From positions 1-21,598 of the forward strand of contig JAZNOQ010000035.1 in assembly GCA_045589215.1 (NCBI GenBank): a stretch of DNA of 21,598 bases, read 5' to 3'. The notes beneath the pieces are model-generated. The model worked only from the letters and a program-made list of their open reading frames with translations. It was not told where the DNA came from and ran no database searches. Shown one piece after another: positions 15,238-21,598 of the stretch (within the stretch, counting starts at the first letter, position 1; every line of letters begins with the position of its first letter). Both the position numbers and the translations under genes were made by a program. This DNA is from JAZNOQ01 sp045589215. Its GTDB lineage: Bacteria > Bacillota > Clostridia > Oscillospirales > CAG-272.

Positions 15238-16222
15238 CGTGTCTCCCCTCCTTTCGCGGTTCTTTGATGAAATCGTGATAGAACCAGATGTTCGTTGGCG
15301 GGACAGAGACCTCTTTCCCCTTCAGATATCCGAGCGTCCCCGAATCGTCTTTAAAATCAAATGCCAAGCGATACGCATAGAGTGCCTGATATTTATATCC
15401 GAGCCTTCGGTCGTCACGGTTTACTCCATATTTCCCGTCACCGAGAAGCGGATGACCGATGTGCGAAAAATGTGCGCGGATCTGATGCGTTCTGCCTGTG
15501 ACCAGCTCGACCTCGACGAGCGAATTCCCACCCTGCTCCTTCACTACGCGGTATTTTGTAATGATCTCCTTCAGTCCCTTTGCGGGGCGGTCGAAGACCT
15601 GCACCATATTGGCATCTGCGTCCTTGACGAGATATGCCGTCATCGTATCCTTTTTCTTTTTCAGGATCCCGTGAACTGCCGCAAGGTAGAATTTGCTGAT
15701 CTCATTTTCACGGATCTTTTCATTCATTTCACGAAGTGCCGCCGCATTTTTGGCGGCGATCACGATTCCGCCCGTGTTGCGGTCGATACGATTGCAAAGT
15801 GCGGGGGCAAAGGACTGTTCGGAGGCAGGATCGTATTCGCCTTTTTTCCACAAATACGCTTTGATATGTAGGATCAGTGTGTTTTCTCCACCTGCGGTAT
15901 CCTCGTGAACGAGTACCCCGGGGCGCTTTTCACATAGGAGAATGTTTTCGTCCTCATACACAATCGAGAGCTTTGGCTCGATGTGAAAGATCGCATTCTC
16001 GTCCTTTTCGGGGACGTCAAAAAACTCCTCCCTGATGAAGAGCTGGATCTCGTCGCCCTCCTTCAGAATATACTTCTGATCGGTACGGGCGCGATTTACC
16101 TTGATCTTCTTCAGACGTATGGATTTGTAGAGCATAGAAAGCGGAAGACCCTTTACCGCCTTGGTCAAAAATTTATCGAGCCGTTGTCCGGCATCGTTTT
16201 TGCCGATCTTCAGAATACGCAT
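15230..16222 (-). CDS. RluA-family pseudouridine synthase
   Basis: Converts uridine to pseudouridine in structured RNA, usually 23S rRNA for this S4-containing group (RluC/RluD-like). It has 330 residues. The N-terminal S4-like RNA-binding domain (about 13-65) contains QRLDKFLTKAVKGLP (13-27). The catalytic motif is CNRIDRNTGGIVIAAKN (143-159) with Asp147 as nucleophile; most family members have HRLDxxTSG, so Asn144, Ile146 and Gly151 are mild variants. LVTGRTHQIRAHFSHIGHPL, about two-thirds through, is the second conserved motif. It is the first gene of a two-gene unit with lnt. The exact target position cannot be assigned. Confidence 0.93.
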   Translation of the reverse strand: MRILKIGKNDAGQRLDKFLTKAVKGLPLSMLYKSIRLKKIKVNRARTDQKYILKEGDEIQLFIREEFFDVPEKDENAIFHIEPKLSIVYEDENILLCEKRPGVLVHEDTAGGENTLILHIKAYLWKKGEYDPASEQSFAPALCNRIDRNTGGIVIAAKNAAALREMNEKIRENEISKFYLAAVHGILKKKKDTMTAYLVKDADANMVQVFDRPAKGLKEIITKYRVVKEQGGNSLVEVELVTGRTHQIRAHFSHIGHPLLGDGKYGVNRDDRRLGYKYQALYAYRLAFDFKDDSGTLGYLKGKEVSVPPTNIWFYHDFIKEPRKEGRHDE

Positions 16223-16245
16223 TCACGTTTTCCTTTCCCGATGGA

Positions 16246-16271
16246 TACCCGAACAGAAAGCATGACGGGTA
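16246..16271 (-). promoter_or_regulatory. Short hairpin in the rluA leader
   Basis: TACCCG and CGGGTA form a 6-bp stem with a 14-base loop within the roughly 55-nt rluA leader, ahead of the GAAAGGA ribosome site. No T-run follows. Function unknown. Confidence 0.3.
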
Positions 16272-16284
16272 GACTAATGTATCT

Positions 16285-16313
16285 ATTATACCAAGGTTTC
16301 GCATTTTTTTCAA
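16285..16313 (-). promoter_or_regulatory. Sigma-A type promoter of rluA-lnt
   Basis: Minus-strand TTGAAA (16313-16308), a 17-bp spacer and TATAAT (16290-16285), about 63 nt before the rluA ATG. It is divergent from the mtaB promoter in the same 237-bp spacer. Confidence 0.83.
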
Positions 16314-16374
16314 GGTCTTTTGCTCGTTCGGATGATAATTTACAAAAAAATAATGCTTAATCGGTGAAAAGCGG

Positions 16375-16403
16375 TTTACAAATCGCCCGTTTCGTGATAA
16401 AAT
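16375..16403 (+). promoter_or_regulatory. Sigma-A type promoter of mtaB
   Basis: TTTACA (16375-16380), a 17-bp spacer and TAAAAT (16398-16403). The mtaB ATG lies about 56 nt downstream, with AGAAAGGA as ribosome site. Confidence 0.75.
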
Positions 16404-16459
16404 GAAGTATATTTCAGAATGACCTCGCATTTTGTAGTACGATCAGAAAGGACGCTTTT

Positions 16460-17809
16460 ATGAAGGCATCGTCACCCTTTTCTCAAGTGAATAGACCGAC
16501 CGTCGGTATCTGTACGCTCGGCTGTAAGGTCAATCAATACGAATCCGAGGCGATCGCAGAGCTTTTCGCCTCTGCGGGTTACGATGTGTTGTCTTCGTCC
16601 GAGCCGTGTGACGTGTATGTGATCAACACCTGTACGGTCACGGCGGAATCCGACCGCAAGGCGCGGCAGTTCATCCGCAGAGCGATCACGATGAATCCGC
16701 GTGCCTATGTGATCGTTACGGGATGCTACGCGCAGGTCTCCTCTGACGCAGTTGCCGGGATCGAGGGCGTTGATCTTTGCATTGGTAATCGGGACAAGAC
16801 GAAGATTCCAACGTATGCAAACGCGTTACTTGAGAAGGGCGAAAAGCAGGCATCTGCCATCGTTTCGGTCCCGTCACTCGAGGGGGCTTCGTTCGAGCAA
16901 ATGCGGATCTCGCACTTTGACCGTACGCGGGCATATGTGAAGATCGAGGACGGGTGCGAAAGCAGATGCACCTACTGCATCATTCCGAATGCGCGCGGCG
17001 CGATCCGCTCGAAGGCTCTTTCGGATGTTATCGAGGAGGTCACTGCGCTTACAAATGATGGATGTCCCGAGGTCGTGCTGACGGGTATCGAAACTGCATC
17101 CTACGGTCGGGATCTCGACGGTGTAACGCTTGCTTCCCTTCTGCGCGAGGTCGATTGTATTCCGAATGTCGGCAGAGTTCGGCTCGGTTCGCTCGATCCG
17201 TCTCTGATCAAGCCCGCATTCGTATCGGAGATCCGGGATCTCTGTTCCCTTGCACCGCATTTTCATTTATCGATGCAAAGCGGTAGCAGCTCGGTTCTCC
17301 GCCGAATGAAGCGCAAATACAACCGCGATCAGGCACTGAATGCGCTTTCCCTTCTTCGTGAAGCAATTCCGCGGGTGCAGTTCACTACCGACATCATCGT
17401 CGGATTTCCTGGAGAGAGCGAGGAGGAGTTTCTCGATACGGTCTCCCTCATTCGTGACGGAAGATTTTTGATGGCACACGTATTTCCCTATTCCAAACGA
17501 AAAGGGACACCCGCAGCAGAGATGCCCGATCAAGTGCCCGATGCGGTCAAGCACGAGCGAGTTGCCTATCTTTCTGAAATCGCAAAGGAAAGCCGCCGTT
17601 CGATCTTAAACGATGCCGTAAAGGATGGGCGAACCGAGTACGTTCTCTTTGAAACCATGAAAAACGGATACATCACGGGACACACCGACACCTTCCTTGA
17701 GGTGCGGGTGAAGAGTGACGTGATACCGAGGGGCGCTCCTGTTCCCGTAAAACTCTTATCAAGTGACGGAGAACGGTGCTTGGGGGAACTTCTCTCCTGT
17801 CCTAAGTGA
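16460..17809 (+). CDS. mtaB: tRNA (t6A37-C2) methylthiotransferase MtaB
   Basis: Radical-SAM enzyme that adds a methylthio group to t6A37 of tRNAs reading ANN codons, giving ms2t6A. It has 449 residues. The N-terminal UPF0004 domain holds the three cluster cysteines C22 (TLGCKVNQYES, the MtaB-type signature as opposed to MiaB or RimO), C58 (INTCTVTAES) and C89 (VTGCYAQ). The radical-SAM CxxxCxxC is CESRCTYC (C166, C170, C173), followed by IIPNARG. A C-terminal TRAM-like segment covers about 385-446. Its substrate t6A depends on the TsaD family, one paralog of which is in this window. The stop overlaps an in-frame GTG of the next gene, but the likely start there is 38 nt further on. Confidence 0.96.
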   Translation: MKASSPFSQVNRPTVGICTLGCKVNQYESEAIAELFASAGYDVLSSSEPCDVYVINTCTVTAESDRKARQFIRRAITMNPRAYVIVTGCYAQVSSDAVAGIEGVDLCIGNRDKTKIPTYANALLEKGEKQASAIVSVPSLEGASFEQMRISHFDRTRAYVKIEDGCESRCTYCIIPNARGAIRSKALSDVIEEVTALTNDGCPEVVLTGIETASYGRDLDGVTLASLLREVDCIPNVGRVRLGSLDPSLIKPAFVSEIRDLCSLAPHFHLSMQSGSSSVLRRMKRKYNRDQALNALSLLREAIPRVQFTTDIIVGFPGESEEEFLDTVSLIRDGRFLMAHVFPYSKRKGTPAAEMPDQVPDAVKHERVAYLSEIAKESRRSILNDAVKDGRTEYVLFETMKNGYITGHTDTFLEVRVKSDVIPRGAPVPVKLLSSDGERCLGELLSCPK

Positions 17810-17847
17810 TTGTGACCGTACCCTCTGTACGGATGAAAGGATGTTAT

Positions 17848-19716
17848 ATGTCTCGTATCTTATGCGATTATGTCAATAAAACGCGCAGTGAAGTGAAGCG
17901 CAGTGTAGTGGTTGGCTTTTCTCAACTTCAGGAGGACGCACTTCGTGCGATGAAGGATGAGCTCGGGCTTTCTATGACGATCTCTGAGCTTCGCTTTTGC
18001 CAGAAGGCGTATCGATCTAGTGGAAATCATGCACCGACGCTCGATGAGATCTATTTTCTTGATGCCGTTGCAAGCGGTCATCACCGTTCAAAAGATTTTG
18101 CATCGGTCGCACATCTTCAGCTCTATCACGCGGAAGCGGTACGGACTTATCGAGATCTTCTCGAAAAAAGGACGCTTCTTGCAGGAATTCCGCGTTCAGA
18201 CGTGCCTTCGCTGAGGGAGCTTTCGGAGATCCTTTCGGGCGTGCTTTTGCGAAGTGGGCGGCAGGCGGATCTCAAAGACACCTATGTCACCGCAGATCCG
18301 TTTGAAAAAATAGAAGCAGCGGCGATGGGACTTATCCCGATGGAACGACTGTCGGTCGCTCCTTCCCTCCCTTCTGCTCAGCTGTTTTCGGGTTCTGCCG
18401 GATTTTCTTCAAAGTCCAAAAAAGCCGAGGAGGGGGATGCGATCCTTCTTCTGCGGTGTCCTCTTGGAGAATCCACGGATACGGGCTCGGATCCCATAGG
18501 AACTTCTTTGATGTTACGGATTTCCCGTTTTGCAAAGGCTCCTATCTACAAGGAAAACATTCACGCATACCGTGCGGTCGATAACAGAGGAATTTCTGTT
18601 GCGCTCCTCGCTCTTTACAACGGAATGTACGTAGAGCTTGACGCGATCCCGTCTGTATTTGACTACGGTGAGCTATACGATCTTGCGCTCGCAGAGCACG
18701 GCGCGCTCCTCGTTGCCGTTCCTCCCTGCGCCGCGGAGGCATTCGCTAAGGAGGCGGAACGGCACGGTATTCTCGCTTCGTGCATTGCCCGTGCAGTAAA
18801 GGGGGATCGTTTGACCGTGCGGAGAGCGGGGCATGCGCCGTATTCCTTCCCGGCGTCCTTCCTGCGCGCATTTTCGGAGTATGCACTTCCCTTTCTGCTT
18901 GAGGGCAAAAAAGAACCTGATGCTACGCAGACGCCGCTTCACACGGTTGCTTCCGAACACTTTTCGGGAGAAACAATCGGTGCTATGCCCGCCGCTTCTC
19001 TTTCGTCAGGACTTGCCTCTGCGGCAGGCTCACGGATGCTTTCCTTTGAAAAAGGGATCAATGCCGCACTTTTGTCGGTCTTTGAAGCCGTTCTTTCAGG
19101 CGCAAAGCTTTCACGCATTTCGGTATCCGATCTATACGTTTATCCCGAAAAGATCACTTCCCATTCTCTTGGAAGCCTTTTCGAAGCGTTTCTCGGTGTT
19201 TATCGGGTGCTTGCAGAGCTCGCGCTTCCGAACAAATCATCCTTTCTACCCTTCTCCGAAGGGAAAGTCTCCATTGAGGGAATGGCGGTCTACTGCCTTG
19301 ACTGCGCTGAAAAGGTGCGTTCCGATCATTTTACAGCACACGGCGCGGGGATCTATCTGATCGCACTTCCGAAAAGTCAGAGCGGCATCTACGATTTCTC
19401 GGCTGTCCGTTCGCTTTTATCTCTTCTTTCGGATCTCCTGAACGGAAAAAAGATTCTGTCCTCGCGCATAGGCGCTTTTGAGTCTCCGCGGGAAGTCCTC
19501 GAAAAAATGTGCGGTCCTTTTACGGTCAAGTATGATCCCTCGGTATCGGAGGATGCTCTCGGGAAGAAGCTCGATGGGATCTTCCTCGTGATCGAAGCCA
19601 CCTCGGAGATCAAAGAATTCAAGAGGATCGGTAGGGTTTTTGATCCTGAGCGGATGGAAATTGTGACGGAAGAAACGATCGTTCTCCCCGGTACGGGTGA
19701 GGCGGTTGTTTTGTAA
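17848..19716 (+). CDS. Degenerate PurL-like (FGAM synthase-related) protein, probably non-catalytic
   Basis: 622 residues with no ready name, but the order of segments resembles the middle of the clostridial long-form PurL as I recall it. Residues 47-83 (ELRFCQKAYR, then APTLDEIYFLDAVASGHHR) match the linker helix and the DPTITEIRxxDTYWSDHCRH motif. About 280-345 read like the first AIRS-C domain. About 397-475 read like the second ATP-binding-like half, and 488-590 (VRSDHFTAHGAGIYLI) like the second AIRS-C. The N-terminal PurS-like and C-terminal glutaminase domains are missing. So are the ETHNHP/GGAATG motif, and the GGKDS loop, which is replaced near 461-472. Catalysis is therefore unlikely. 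ATG 17848 has AAAGGA six bases upstream; a GTG at 17806 is rejected. It lies 38 nt after mtaB, in the same transcription unit. The family call is by eye only. Confidence 0.65.
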   Translation: MSRILCDYVNKTRSEVKRSVVVGFSQLQEDALRAMKDELGLSMTISELRFCQKAYRSSGNHAPTLDEIYFLDAVASGHHRSKDFASVAHLQLYHAEAVRTYRDLLEKRTLLAGIPRSDVPSLRELSEILSGVLLRSGRQADLKDTYVTADPFEKIEAAAMGLIPMERLSVAPSLPSAQLFSGSAGFSSKSKKAEEGDAILLLRCPLGESTDTGSDPIGTSLMLRISRFAKAPIYKENIHAYRAVDNRGISVALLALYNGMYVELDAIPSVFDYGELYDLALAEHGALLVAVPPCAAEAFAKEAERHGILASCIARAVKGDRLTVRRAGHAPYSFPASFLRAFSEYALPFLLEGKKEPDATQTPLHTVASEHFSGETIGAMPAASLSSGLASAAGSRMLSFEKGINAALLSVFEAVLSGAKLSRISVSDLYVYPEKITSHSLGSLFEAFLGVYRVLAELALPNKSSFLPFSEGKVSIEGMAVYCLDCAEKVRSDHFTAHGAGIYLIALPKSQSGIYDFSAVRSLLSLLSDLLNGKKILSSRIGAFESPREVLEKMCGPFTVKYDPSVSEDALGKKLDGIFLVIEATSEIKEFKRIGRVFDPERMEIVTEETIVLPGTGEAVVL

Positions 19717-19768
19717 CTCTGAATTTGAATTTTTCTCAAAAAAACTTTAAATTTTTTTCGAAAACCCC

Positions 19769-19797
19769 TTGCATTTCATAAAGTTTTGTGGTATAAT
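19769..19797 (+). promoter_or_regulatory. Sigma-A type promoter of rpmB
   Basis: TTGCAT (19769-19774), a 17-bp spacer and TATAAT (19792-19797). Transcription would start near 19804, giving a leader of about 123 nt before rpmB. The preceding 50 bp after the PurL-like gene are AT-rich and hold no GC-rich terminator. Confidence 0.83.
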
Positions 19798-19813
19798 AGG
19801 CGAGGTTTTGGAA

Positions 19814-19895
19814 AAGATCGTTGCTTTTGTGCGTTTCGGTCTGTTTTCAGTGTGTGTGCTGCCCCATAAAACGGACAAGTCGGCACGACGATCTT
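19814..19895 (+). promoter_or_regulatory. Structured 5' leader RNA of rpmB
   Basis: An 82-nt segment folds by eye into one long arm. The outer helix is 19814-19822 with 19087-type complement at 19887-19895 (AAGATCGTT with GACGATCTT, one G-U). A 4-bp helix joins GTGC (19829-19832) with GCAC (19883-19886). A 9-bp helix joins GTCTGTTTT (19839-19847) with AAAACGGAC (19868-19876). An apical CAG/CTG pair of triplets (19848-19850, 19859-19861) carries a TGTGTGTG loop. It ends 31 nt before the start codon and has no terminator T-run. The length and the ribosomal-protein gene behind it suggest an autoregulatory leader; this is inference, and I know no named leader family for L28. Confidence 0.5.
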
Positions 19896-19926
19896 AAAAG
19901 TATTAAGAAAGGTTTGGTAAAGAAAC

Positions 19927-20106
19927 ATGGCAAAGTGTGAAATTTGCGGAAAGGGCGTTGTTTTCGGTGAGGCTGTATCTCACTCCAACCGCCACACCCA
20001 CAGAACTTGGAAGCCCAACATTCGCAAGGTAAAGACCACGGTAAACGGCACGCCTAAGACGCTGTCTGTATGTGCTCGTTGCCTCCGCACCATGCGCAAG
20101 GCTTAA
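19927..20106 (+). CDS. rpmB: 50S ribosomal protein L28
   Basis: Small basic protein of the large ribosomal subunit. It has 59 residues: MAKCEICGKGVVFGEAVSHS at the start, then the SNRHTHRTWKPNI segment diagnostic of L28 (20-32). It is the zinc-ribbon (C+) type, with Cys4 and Cys7 in CEIC and Cys49 and Cys52 in CARC. It ends RTMRKA. AGAAAGG lies 14 nt before the ATG, a rather long spacing, and the ATG is preceded by GTAAAGAAAC. It forms a single-gene unit with its own promoter, structured leader and strong terminator. Confidence 0.97.
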   Translation: MAKCEICGKGVVFGEAVSHSNRHTHRTWKPNIRKVKTTVNGTPKTLSVCARCLRTMRKA

Positions 20107-20116
20107 TTTCTCGATT

Positions 20117-20159
20117 CGGCGCGTTCGAATTCCCTTCGAGCGCGCCGCTTTTCTTTTTT
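20117..20159 (+). terminator. Strong intrinsic terminator of rpmB
   Basis: CGGCGCGTTCGAA (20117-20129) pairs over 13 bp with TTCGAGCGCGCCG (20135-20147), with one G-U and a five-base loop. CTTTTCTTTTTT follows. Confidence 0.93.
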
Positions 20160-20167
20160 CTTAAAAC

Positions 20168-20239
20168 AAAAAGTCGACTCAATTGATATCCCCCCAAAGT
20201 ATCTGACTTGGGATGCACTTCAAATCGAGTCGGCTTTTT
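20168..20239. terminator. Long inverted repeat, probable pgsA terminator
   Basis: AAAAAGTCGACTC (20168-20180) pairs with GAGTCGGCTTTTT (20227-20239) over 13 bp with one G-T. The pairing continues more loosely through AATTGA/TCAAAT. The stem begins 3 bp beyond the pgsA stop and gives a T-run on the minus strand (and on the plus strand). The enclosed 39 bp (20184-20222) begin TGA and end TCA and hold their own CCCAA/TTGGG pairing, so the element is larger than a plain terminator. Confidence 0.7.
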
Positions 20240-20241
20240 TA

Positions 20242-20829
20242 TTACTTTTCGGGATCGAGATACTTCCCGTAGAAGATGATATAGGAAATTCCGGAATAGA
20301 CGGTCGTGATCACCATTACTGCCGCTGTGAGGAGCGTTACGGGCGGGTAAAGTGCCATCCACGTCCCTGCGGGATAGAAGAGGGGCTCGATCAATGCCGC
20401 AACGATGCAAACGATCTGCGCGACCGTCTTGATCTTCCCTGCCATATGTGCCGCCATATCCACGGTGCTTTTACGGGATACGAGCAGACGGATCGAGGTT
20501 ACGGCGAGCTCGCGGAAGATCACGACAACCGCCGCCCAGAAAAGGAACGGACGGAGTGCATCCGACCGATATACGATCGCGAGAAGTGCGCCGAGCACCA
20601 TAAATTTATCTGCAAGCGGATCGATGAACTTCCCGAAATCTGTGATCAGATTTCTTTTTCGTGCGATCTGACCGTCAAGACAGTCGGTGAGAGATGCGAT
20701 CACAAAGATAACAGCTCCGACGATGCTTGACCAGAAATACGGAAAGACACTGTCGGGAAGCACCAAAACGATCATAATGAGCGGAACGAGGCACAGTCGA
20801 AACAGTGAGAGCTTGTTGGGGAGATTCAT
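20242..20829 (-). CDS. pgsA: CDP-diacylglycerol-glycerol-3-phosphate 3-phosphatidyltransferase
   Basis: Membrane enzyme making phosphatidylglycerophosphate, the committed step to phosphatidylglycerol and cardiolipin. From 20829 it has 195 residues. The CDP-alcohol phosphotransferase motif is complete: D49-x2-D52-G53-x2-A56-R57-x8-G66-x3-D70-x3-D74, read in DCLDGQIARKR and GKFIDPLADK. About five to six hydrophobic helices span the chain, with the N-terminal MNLPNKLSLFRL typical of PgsA. A longer frame from 20895 overlaps rimO. GGAGG lies 10 nt before the ATG at 20829, and that start is 4 nt after the rimO stop. rimO-pgsA is a common Firmicute pair. Confidence 0.95.
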   Translation of the reverse strand: MNLPNKLSLFRLCLVPLIMIVLVLPDSVFPYFWSSIVGAVIFVIASLTDCLDGQIARKRNLITDFGKFIDPLADKFMVLGALLAIVYRSDALRPFLFWAAVVVIFRELAVTSIRLLVSRKSTVDMAAHMAGKIKTVAQIVCIVAALIEPLFYPAGTWMALYPPVTLLTAAVMVITTVYSGISYIIFYGKYLDPEK

Positions 20830-20833
20830 CGGG

Positions 20834-21598
20834 TTATTCCTCCGTAGATTCAGATTTTTTCGTGATGACCGCTCTGCCAATGAGATCATAATCAACGACG
20901 CTCAGGATCTTCACGGGAACGAACGTTCCGGGCATGAGACGGTGCGGCGACGAGAAAAAGATCTTGCCGTCGATCTCGGGGGCATTCCCCGCGTCCCGTC
21001 CGAAGTGTTGCTCGGATACGGGATCGAAGTCCTCGACAAGAACATCGACGGTCTTGCCGATCATTTCTTCGTTTCTCGCTTCGTTGATCTCCATTTGCAT
21101 CTGCATAATAAGATCAGCTCTGTCCTGCTTTAGCTGCTCATCGATCTGATCCTCGAAATCATATGCAGGGGTATCCTCCTCTCTCGAATACGGGAAGCAT
21201 CCGAGATGATCGAATTTTGCCTCGCGGACGTAGGTGCAAAGCTCCTCGAAGTCCTCGTCGGTCTCTCCAGGGAATCCGACGATCAGCGTGGTGCGCAGAA
21301 CGATGCCCGGTACCTCGCGGCGGAGCTTTTCGACAACACTCCGCACGAGTGCCCCGTCGCCGTGACGGTTCATTGCGGTGAGCATACGGTCGGAGATGTG
21401 TTGGATCGGCATATCGACGTACTTCAGAAGCCTTGGATTATCGCGAAGCTCTGCGACAAGCTCATCCGTGATCTTATCGGGATAGCAGTAGAGAATACGA
21501 AGCCAGGGAATATTTGTTTCCTTTGCTATTCTGTGAAGAAGCTCAGCCAGCTTATATTCACCGTAGAGATCCTCACCGTAGCGTGTAGTATCCTGAGC
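20834..21598 (-). CDS. rimO: Ribosomal protein S12 methylthiotransferase RimO, C-terminal part (gene continues past right edge)
   Basis: Radical-SAM enzyme that methylthiolates a conserved aspartate of ribosomal protein S12. The minus strand is open from base 21598 to the stop at 20836-20834, 254 residues. It begins AQDTTRYGEDLYGEYKLAEL, which lies just after the radical-SAM cysteine motif in RimO. Next come LRILYCYPDKITDEL, YVDMPIQHISDRML (the MPIQHxSD signature) and TLIVGFPGETDEDFEEL. The C-terminal TRAM domain covers roughly the last 65 residues. The UPF0004 domain and the SAM-binding cysteines lie beyond the window. A shorter reading from the internal methionine at 21412 is not the real start. 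It is upstream of and probably co-transcribed with pgsA. Confidence 0.96.
   Translation of the reverse strand, partial: AQDTTRYGEDLYGEYKLAELLHRIAKETNIPWLRILYCYPDKITDELVAELRDNPRLLKYVDMPIQHISDRMLTAMNRHGDGALVRSVVEKLRREVPGIVLRTTLIVGFPGETDEDFEELCTYVREAKFDHLGCFPYSREEDTPAYDFEDQIDEQLKQDRADLIMQMQMEINEARNEEMIGKTVDVLVEDFDPVSEQHFGRDAGNAPEIDGKIFFSSPHRLMPGTFVPVKILSVVDYDLIGRAVITKKSESTEE

Noticed and set aside
15002..15871. 289-codon plus-strand open frame
   Set aside because: It spans the antisense of both lnt and rluA, which are real; no ribosome site or motif.
17806..17847. GTG start of the PurL-like gene overlapping the mtaB stop
   Set aside because: No ribosome site fits it; the ATG at 17848 has AAAGGA at good spacing.
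19717..19768. Terminator after the PurL-like gene
   Set aside because: The A-run and T-run stretch can pair only through A-T bases with no GC stem, so I do not call an intrinsic terminator.
20830..20895. N-terminal extension of pgsA
   Set aside because: It overlaps rimO, and the ATG at 20829 has GGAGG and the typical PgsA N-terminus.

Overview
The window is about 21.6 kb of bacterial chromosome, most likely from an anaerobic Clostridia-class Firmicute, probably an uncultured gut lineage near Oscillospirales or Christensenellales. Three things support this: the nusB-xseA-xseB-ispA-tlyA-nadK-argR-recN gene order, strong AGGAGG-type ribosome binding sites, and TTGaca-17-TATAAT housekeeping promoters. 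The class is an inference from synteny and protein character; the genus cannot be told. All genes are housekeeping or near-housekeeping. I see no tRNA, rRNA, CRISPR array, phage gene or intact insertion sequence.

Region 1 (1-10061, minus strand) is one long run of twelve genes, probably a single operon. It starts at a consensus promoter near 10180 and has a foldable leader of about 100 nt. The order is nusB, a TsaD/Kae1-like paralog, xseA, xseB, ispA, a DUF212/YuiD membrane protein, tlyA, nadK, argR, recN, ybaK and argS, which runs off the left edge. Many junctions overlap or abut. The classical neighbours dxs (before tlyA) and spoIVB-spo0A (after recN) are missing.

Region 2 (10062-13573) has an AT-rich divergent spacer, a small four-helix membrane protein of unknown function, and asnA (ammonia-dependent asparagine synthetase). 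asnA converges on asnS (asparaginyl-tRNA synthetase) across a shared bidirectional terminator, so asparagine synthesis and asparagine charging sit tail to tail.

Region 3 (13570-16222, minus strand) holds rluA-type pseudouridine synthase and lnt (apolipoprotein N-acyltransferase), overlapping by 8 nt. The lnt stop codon lies inside the -35 box of the asnS promoter.

Region 4 (16375-20159, plus strand) has mtaB (tRNA ms2t6A methylthiotransferase) followed by a 622-residue protein. I read the latter as a degenerate relative of the clostridial long-form PurL (FGAM synthase) that has lost its ATP- and metal-binding motifs; it is the most unusual gene here. Next comes rpmB (ribosomal protein L28), with its own promoter, a strongly foldable leader and a strong terminator.

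Region 5 (20168-21598, minus strand) holds pgsA (phosphatidylglycerophosphate synthase) and the C-terminal part of rimO (S12 methylthiotransferase), which runs off the right edge. Between rpmB and pgsA is a 72-bp inverted repeat that probably ends pgsA transcription and carries an odd TG...CA core.

Translation is the common theme: argS, ybaK, asnS, tlyA, rluA, mtaB, rimO, rpmB and the TsaD-like protein all act on tRNA, rRNA or the ribosome, or belong to families that do.
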